Made by a program: the position numbers and the translations under genes. The notes below the pieces were generated by a model. The model searched no databases, had not been told where the DNA came from, and saw only the letters and a list, made by a program, of their open reading frames with translations. From NCBI GenBank assembly GCA_035294325.1, contig DATGLE010000062.1, forward strand, positions 1 to 24,384: a DNA stretch of 24,384 bases, given 5' to 3'. Below are positions 20,268 to 24,384 of this stretch, one piece after another. Origin of the DNA: DATGLE01 sp035294325 (lineage in GTDB: Bacteria > Chloroflexota > Ktedonobacteria > Ktedonobacterales > Ktedonobacteraceae). How positions within the stretch are numbered: position 1 is the stretch's first letter; the number at the start of each line of letters is the position of its first letter.

Positions 20268-21458
20268 ATGACGCGTCAAATTCACCTGCCGCGCGCCGAT
20301 GGCGCGTGCGTGCCCTACGTCCCCGGCCAGCCGGGTCCCTTTCCTGAAAGCGCCGCGCCTCCTCGCAGCCGCGTCGCCTACGCCGCCGCGCACGTTGTCT
20401 GTGATCCGCTGATCGCGAGCGCTGCCTCGCCCGCTCATCTCGACTGGGAGGCGACGCTGGCCTACCGTCGTCACCTCTGGAAGCTGGGCCTTGCCGTAGC
20501 AGAAGCGATGGATACGGCGCAGCGCGGCATGGGCCTCGACTGGACCGTCTCCAGGGAGTTGATCCGCCGCTCCGTTGCCGAGGCTCGCGCCTGTGGCGGC
20601 AGCATTGCCTGCGGAGCCGGGACGGACCAGCTCGTCCCCACGCCCCACCTCACGCTGGCCGATGTTCAGGCGGCCTATGAGGAACAGTGCGAATTCATCG
20701 AGGGCCAGGGAGGGCGAATCATCCTGATGGCGAGCCGCGCGCTGGCCGCCTGCGCGCAATCCCCTGACGACTATCTCCGGGTCTACGAACGCATACTCAG
20801 CCAGGTGGCGCAGCCCGTCATCCTGCACTGGCTCGGCGACATGTTTGATCCGGCCCTCGCCGGCTACTGGGGCGAGCGCGACCTGGATGCCGCGATGGAG
20901 GTCTGTCTTGATCTCATCAGGCGCAACGCGGCAAAGATCGACGGCATCAAGCTCTCGCTGCTCGACGCCAGGCGCGAGGTTGCGCTGCGGCGCCGCTTGC
21001 CAGAGGGTGTGCGGCTCTACAGCGGCGATGACTTCAACTATCCCGAGTTGATTCGTGGCGATGAGCAGGGCTACAGCCATGCACTGCTCGGTATCTTCGA
21101 CGCCATTGCCCCGGCGGCAGCGGCGGCCTTGCAGGCGCTCGATGCCGGCGATATGGGGCGCTACGAAGCGCTCCTGGCGCCGACAGTAACGCTATCACGC
21201 CACATCTTCCAGGCGCCGACATATTACTACAAGACCGGGGTAGTCTTCCTGGCCTATCTGAACGGGCATCAATCGCACTTCCGCATGGTCGCTGGCATGG
21301 AAAGCGCCCGCTCTATCGTCCATCTCGCGGAACTTTTCGTCCTGGCCGACAAAGCTGGCCTGCTCAGAGATCCCGAACTGGCGATAGAGCGGATGCGCCG
21401 TGTGCTCGCGGTAGCCGGTATCATCGAAGGAGGAGAGCATGGCGGCGTTTACCGATAG
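20268..21458 (+). CDS. DUF993 protein, dihydrodipicolinate-synthase-like aldolase
   Basis: 396 aa. The order of motifs is that of the DUF993 branch of the DHDPS/NAL superfamily: RSRVAYAAAHVVCDPL at 34-49, SIACGAGTDQL at 112-122, PVILHWLGDMFDP at 183-195, IDGIKLSLLD at 224-233 and YSGDDFNY at 251-258. K228 in DGIKLS is in the position of the Schiff-base lysine, which suggests aldolase/lyase or dehydratase chemistry on a keto acid or keto sugar. The Tyr of the DHDPS catalytic triad is not obvious (LHWLG instead). No member function is known to me. The ATG at 20268 has GGTGGGGTGAG upstream; an earlier in-frame ATG (20247) overlaps the previous gene. The gene overlaps the following one by 20 nt. 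Confidence 0.88.
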   Translation: MTRQIHLPRADGACVPYVPGQPGPFPESAAPPRSRVAYAAAHVVCDPLIASAASPAHLDWEATLAYRRHLWKLGLAVAEAMDTAQRGMGLDWTVSRELIRRSVAEARACGGSIACGAGTDQLVPTPHLTLADVQAAYEEQCEFIEGQGGRIILMASRALAACAQSPDDYLRVYERILSQVAQPVILHWLGDMFDPALAGYWGERDLDAAMEVCLDLIRRNAAKIDGIKLSLLDARREVALRRRLPEGVRLYSGDDFNYPELIRGDEQGYSHALLGIFDAIAPAAAAALQALDAGDMGRYEALLAPTVTLSRHIFQAPTYYYKTGVVFLAYLNGHQSHFRMVAGMESARSIVHLAELFVLADKAGLLRDPELAIERMRRVLAVAGIIEGGEHGGVYR

Positions 21459-22260
21459 CGCGCGGCTCAGCCTCAATCAGATTACCACGCAGCGCTGGAG
21501 CGTGCGTGAGGCCGTTGACGGCTGTGTGCGTGCGGGCATCCCATATATCGGCCTGTGGCGCGAGAAGGTGGCGGAGGCCGGCCTGCGGGAGAGTGCTCGC
21601 ATGGTGCGTGACGCCGGGCTGCGTGTCTCCAGCCTGTGTCGCGGCGGCTGGTTCTGCGCGGCTACAGCGGCGGAGCGACAGGCGCGCCTCGATGACAACC
21701 GCCGCGCTATCGAGGAGGCTGCCATCCTCGGCACCGATGTTCTGGTACTGGTCTGCGGGCCGGCGGCGGACCGCGATATTGGTGCCGCACGGGCCTATAT
21801 CGAGGAGGCCATCGCCAGGCTGCTGCCGTATGCCGCCGAACATGGTGTAAAGCTTGGCATTGAGCCGCTGCACCCGATGTATGCAGCCGAGCGTTCGGTG
21901 ATCGTGACGCTGGCCGAAGCGAACCAGATCGCGCGGCGGTTCGCACACAGCCATGTGGGTGTGGTGATCGATGCCTACCATGTCTGGTGGGATCCGGCGA
22001 TCTACGCGCAGATCGCCGCCGCACGCGGGCGCATCCTGGGTTTCCATGTCTGCGACTGGCTGGTGCCTACGCCTGACATGCTGATGGGGCGAGGCATGAT
22101 GGGCGATGGCGTGATCGAACTGCGCCGGCTGCGCCAGGCCGTAGATGCCGCCGGTTACACCGGGCCGGTTGAAGTGGAGATCTTCAACCGTGCCATCTGG
22201 GATACCCCCGGTGATGAGGTGCTCGCGCTGATGATCCGGCGCTACCTGGAGTGTGTTTGA
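21439..22260 (+). CDS. Sugar phosphate isomerase/epimerase-like TIM barrel
   Basis: 273 aa of the xylose-isomerase-like AP endonuclease 2 superfamily (IolE/IolI/hydroxypyruvate isomerase type). The metal-site residues are visible: E142 (LGIEPLHP), D178 and H181 (VVIDAYHVWW), H203 (GFHVCDW) and E247 (VEVEIF). Enzymes of this fold isomerise, epimerise or dehydrate sugars and keto-sugars. The ATG has GAAGGAGGAGAG upstream and lies inside the end of the DUF993 gene, so translation is coupled. The last codons and stop fall in a stretch that also occurs at 2933-2955, so a dispersed repeat may supply its C-terminus. Together with the two upstream genes it looks like one catabolic pathway. Confidence 0.9.
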   Translation: MAAFTDSARLSLNQITTQRWSVREAVDGCVRAGIPYIGLWREKVAEAGLRESARMVRDAGLRVSSLCRGGWFCAATAAERQARLDDNRRAIEEAAILGTDVLVLVCGPAADRDIGAARAYIEEAIARLLPYAAEHGVKLGIEPLHPMYAAERSVIVTLAEANQIARRFAHSHVGVVIDAYHVWWDPAIYAQIAAARGRILGFHVCDWLVPTPDMLMGRGMMGDGVIELRRLRQAVDAAGYTGPVEVEIFNRAIWDTPGDEVLALMIRRYLECV

Positions 22261-22385
22261 TTTCCGGCACCAGCGCTTGCAGGCACCTGCGGCGCTCACC
22301 TTTTGTATGTGGGTATGGGGTCCGGGCGCGGAGCGCCCGGACCCCATACCCACATACACTCCTGACGCGGCTCCGTCGCGCGAAG
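22258..22385. repeat. Dispersed repeat family 1 with a 26-bp perfect hairpin
   Basis: Starts at the isomerase stop codon with TGATTTCCGGCAC, then a small hairpin (AGCGC...GCGCT), a central hairpin (22304-22329, loop GGA, 22333-22358; base TGTATGTGGGTATGGGG) and a right-end TCC-loop hairpin (22365-22381). Left and right blocks match 2943-3025. It separates convergent transcription units and can end both. Confidence 0.8.
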
Positions 22386-22416
22386 GCCCGCCCGGTGGGG
22401 ACGCTTCAGCAAGCGA

Positions 22417-22986
22417 TCATGACATGCTCTTTTCCGCGTGCGCGACAATCGCCCGCGCTGCCTGGAGGGGCGAGAGATGGGTGATATCCAGCTCAAGACG
22501 GTTGGAATGTTCCACGCGTAAGAGCTGGTAGGAGCGTAGTTTCTCTCGCACCCACTCGGCGTCTCTTACCTTCAATCGCACAGCTCGCTCCGGGGAGGTT
22601 ACGCGCCGAAAGAGTTCTTCCGGTTCGCAGCGCAGGATCACAGGCACAAACGTGGCCTGTCGCTTTGTCGCCAGGGTGGCTACATCCTCGTACCAGCGGC
22701 GATCCATCGCCTTCCCTTCATAGAGTTCGTTGGTGAAAATATAGCTGGCCTGTGGCGGCGCCAGTTCGGCAATCGTGTCGAGGACGATCCGGCGGATAGC
22801 CTCGATCTTCGGCCATACCGACGCGGGCAACAGCGTTTTCCCGTCCGCAGCCATCACACCGAAGACCGGACTATTGATGAGCTGGTTATCCACCATCACC
22901 GCGCCTGTCAGGGCGGCGATCTCTCTGGCAATAGTATATTTGCCCGTCCCGGTATAGCCGATGAGATAAGCAATCGTATTCCGCAT
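22417..22986 (-). CDS. Small P-loop ATPase/kinase
   Basis: 189 aa. The N-terminus IAYLIGYTGTGKYTIAREI is a P-loop in which the residue after Lys16 is Tyr, with Thr one further on (GKYT rather than GKS/T). The size and helical layout resemble nucleoside/shikimate/gluconate-type kinases (AAA_33-like), with a possible lid near FRRVTSPERAVRLK. The phosphate acceptor is unknown. It starts five bases after the stop of the lacI gene, with a poor ribosome site, so it is probably translated by coupling from the regulator. It is convergent with the isomerase operon. It could phosphorylate a pathway sugar, but that is only suggested by position. Confidence 0.8.
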   Translation of the reverse strand: MRNTIAYLIGYTGTGKYTIAREIAALTGAVMVDNQLINSPVFGVMAADGKTLLPASVWPKIEAIRRIVLDTIAELAPPQASYIFTNELYEGKAMDRRWYEDVATLATKRQATFVPVILRCEPEELFRRVTSPERAVRLKVRDAEWVREKLRSYQLLRVEHSNRLELDITHLSPLQAARAIVAHAEKSMS

Positions 22987-22991
22987 AGAGA

Positions 22992-24098
22992 TTACCGATC
23001 CTGGAAGGAAAAGTGCGTCGTGGATACGGTCGCGCCCTGCATATCGCCGCTGATTTGTGCGCCGGGAAGCGGAGCCGTCGATTCGCGTTCGATAACGGTT
23101 GTGGGCTGCATCTCAAGAGGAGACACCTGCTCATGGCGGAGATAGGCAAGGAGCTTGCGTGTGCCGGCGCGGCCCAGATCGCGCAGGCCCATGTGAACGG
23201 TGGTGAGCGTCGGGACGACCACACTCGCCATCGGAATATCGCCGAAGCCGCAGACGGAGATGTCTGCCGGCACCTGCCATCCGTGCCTGCGCAGTCCGCT
23301 GAGCACGCCGATGGCCGTCTCGTCGTTGGCGGCAAAGATAGCCGTCGGGCGCTGCTCGGGCGCCATATGCACGAGCGCGCTCACTGCCTGCTCTCCACTC
23401 TCGCGGTCAAAATTGCCGGCCAGCAGCAGCCCGGGATCAATCGGGAGTCCGGCTTCGGCCAGGGCCGCCATGTAGCCTTGCAGGCGGATGTTGGCCGTGA
23501 CGACATTGGCGGGGCCGGTCACGAAGGCGATGCGACGATGGCCGAGCGCAATGAGCCGGGCTGCCATCTGGCGCGCACCGCCGAAGTTGTCGGGCTGAAT
23601 GGAGGGAACATTCAGGGTATGCTGGGTGAGGGTAATTACCGCCGCGCCCCTGTTCACCATCGACTGAACGGCCTGCTCAAGCTGTCCGGGATGCCCGCTC
23701 TCGTTGAGGCCGCCACCCGCGAAAATCACTCCGTCTACACGGTAATCTTGCAGGACGCGCAGGTGATGCAGCTCTTTAGAAGGGTTGCGATCAGAATTGC
23801 ATACGATGGTGAGGTAGCCGGCCTCGTTGGCTACGTCCTCCACGCCGCGCACAATCTCCGCGAAGTACGGATCGGCATTATCGCCGACCAGCACGGCGAT
23901 GAGATGGCTGCGCTGCATGCGCAGGCCGCGCGCCAGCGAATTCGGAACATAGTTCAGCTCTCTGGCGGCCCTCAAGACCTTCTCACGGGTTTCGGCGCTC
24001 ACAGGATATGTGGAATTGCTCAGGACGCGGCTTGCGCTCGCTATTGAGACGCCCGCCCGCTTCGCGACCTCAGCAATAGATGCAAGTTGTCTGCCCAT
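22992..24098 (-). CDS. LacI-family regulator of the second sugar operon
   Basis: 368 aa. N-terminal LacI helix-turn-helix: SIAEVAKRAGVSIASASRVLSNS (residues 7-29), then NSLARGLRMQRSHLIAVLVGDNADPYFAEIVRGVEDVANEAGYL leading the ligand domain. Its recognition helix (VSIASASRVL) differs from the first regulator (VSLGTVSNVL), which fits the different outer bases of the two operators. It has an unusual tail of about 25 residues after the normal end (ERESTAPLPG...). The ATG at 24098 has GGGAGGA five bases upstream; a GTG at 24113 is rejected. It is the first gene of a unit with the small kinase. Control of the 19049 operator is inferred. Confidence 0.93.
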   Translation of the reverse strand: MGRQLASIAEVAKRAGVSIASASRVLSNSTYPVSAETREKVLRAARELNYVPNSLARGLRMQRSHLIAVLVGDNADPYFAEIVRGVEDVANEAGYLTIVCNSDRNPSKELHHLRVLQDYRVDGVIFAGGGLNESGHPGQLEQAVQSMVNRGAAVITLTQHTLNVPSIQPDNFGGARQMAARLIALGHRRIAFVTGPANVVTANIRLQGYMAALAEAGLPIDPGLLLAGNFDRESGEQAVSALVHMAPEQRPTAIFAANDETAIGVLSGLRRHGWQVPADISVCGFGDIPMASVVVPTLTTVHMGLRDLGRAGTRKLLAYLRHEQVSPLEMQPTTVIERESTAPLPGAQISGDMQGATVSTTHFSFQDR

Positions 24099-24134
24099 CC
24101 TGTCCTCCCTCACATATGAGAGTAATGCTTTTCT

Positions 24135-24175
24135 GAACAGTATGCGGGATTTTGCCTACCCTGTCAAGACTGTTC
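24135..24175 (-). promoter_or_regulatory. Promoter of the lacI-kinase unit with flanking inverted repeat
   Basis: On the minus strand, TTGACA (24167-24162), 17 nt and CATACT (24144-24139). GAACAGT (24135-24141) and ACTGTTC (24169-24175) form a 7-bp inverted pair around it, a possible operator. No AAACGTTT site is present, so simple autorepression through that sequence is not supported. Confidence 0.65.
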
Positions 24176-24384
24176 CTCATATGGGATATCTACCATCGTT
24201 TGCCCGCGTGCCACCTGCGGTGGCTCTCAGGAGGAGGGGGCAGCGGCATCGGCGTCCACAGCAAGCCGCCCGCCCCTCTCCTTTCCACAGGGAGGTTTTT
24301 CTGGAACCTTCTCGTGGGCCGCCACCAGGGCGGCCCCTCCAGCGGTCCGCTGCGCGCGCAGGACTGCTCCGTGTCACCAGAGGG
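24176..24384. other. Right edge, non-coding with small hairpins
   Basis: No convincing gene. GCCACC-TGC-GGTGGC (24210-24224) and GGGCCGCC paired with GGCGGCCC (24316-24336) are short hairpins; the first is a C-GCA-G triloop on the minus strand. A minus-strand frame at 24177-24377 has low-complexity Arg/Gly-rich content and no ribosome site, so I leave it out. Confidence 0.4.

Noticed and set aside
19082..20269. Minus-strand 395-codon frame opposite the Gfo/Idh/MocA gene
   Set aside because: A by-product of codon bias in GC-rich DNA; the plus frame has the Rossmann and EKP motifs.
24177..24377. Minus-strand 66-codon frame at the right edge
   Set aside because: Arg/Gly-rich and low complexity, no ribosome site, overlaps small hairpins.

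Overview
The window is a GC-rich bacterial chromosome segment with conventional GGAGG-type ribosome sites, several GTG/TTG starts and sigma70-like promoters (TTGACA, 17-nt gap, TATACT or close). The gene mix (R2lox oxidase, C-to-D MurA, a lipoprotein sugar binder with a Gly/Ser tether, many LacI regulators, DinB, Nudix) fits a soil heterotroph. Chloroflexota of the Ktedonobacteria type is my best guess, but it rests on general resemblance, not on a marker gene. I see no rRNA, tRNA, CRISPR, phage gene or transposase.

Layout. 104-2758 (minus): an oxidative-stress style unit of PrxQ/Bcp peroxiredoxin, TetR regulator, an atypical short-chain dehydrogenase and an unknown protein, with a strong promoter whose spacer is filled by a large palindromic operator. 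3131-5343 (plus): a D-aminoacylase-family amidohydrolase and a DinB-fold protein. 5345-6289 (minus): a D-2-hydroxyacid dehydrogenase. 6611-7531 (plus): an R2lox Mn/Fe oxidase with every ligand and the Tyr-Val cross-link pair. 7615-8139 (minus): a Nudix hydrolase. 8368-9711 (plus): a MurA-type enolpyruvyl transferase with Asp in place of the catalytic Cys. 9934-10781: two small stress/envelope proteins (YtxH-like and GlsB/YeaQ-like).

10848-18675 is an L-rhamnose uptake and isomerisation locus. A divergent LacI regulator faces a promoter with two perfect TTGAAACGTTTCAA operators. The promoter drives an RbsA-type ATPase, two RbsC-type permeases, a lipoprotein sugar-binding protein and a Pseudomonas stutzeri-type L-rhamnose isomerase. 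No rhamnulose kinase or aldolase lies in the window. 19103-22260 is a second LacI-type-operator operon (Gfo/Idh/MocA oxidoreductase, DUF993 aldolase-like protein, TIM-barrel isomerase), which looks like an uncharacterised sugar pathway. It is met by a convergent LacI regulator plus small P-loop kinase (22417-24098).

The intergenic DNA is unusually structured. Several dispersed elements carry long, perfectly paired hairpins. Two 131-bp copies (9773-9903 and 18827-18957) have nearly identical flanks but central hairpin arms that differ at five positions, every one compensated on the opposite arm. Other hairpins end in C-GCA-G or C-GGA-G triloops, and one foldback element appears nested inside another within the sugar-transport operon. 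Together with the DUF993 operon, these are the most novel things in the window.
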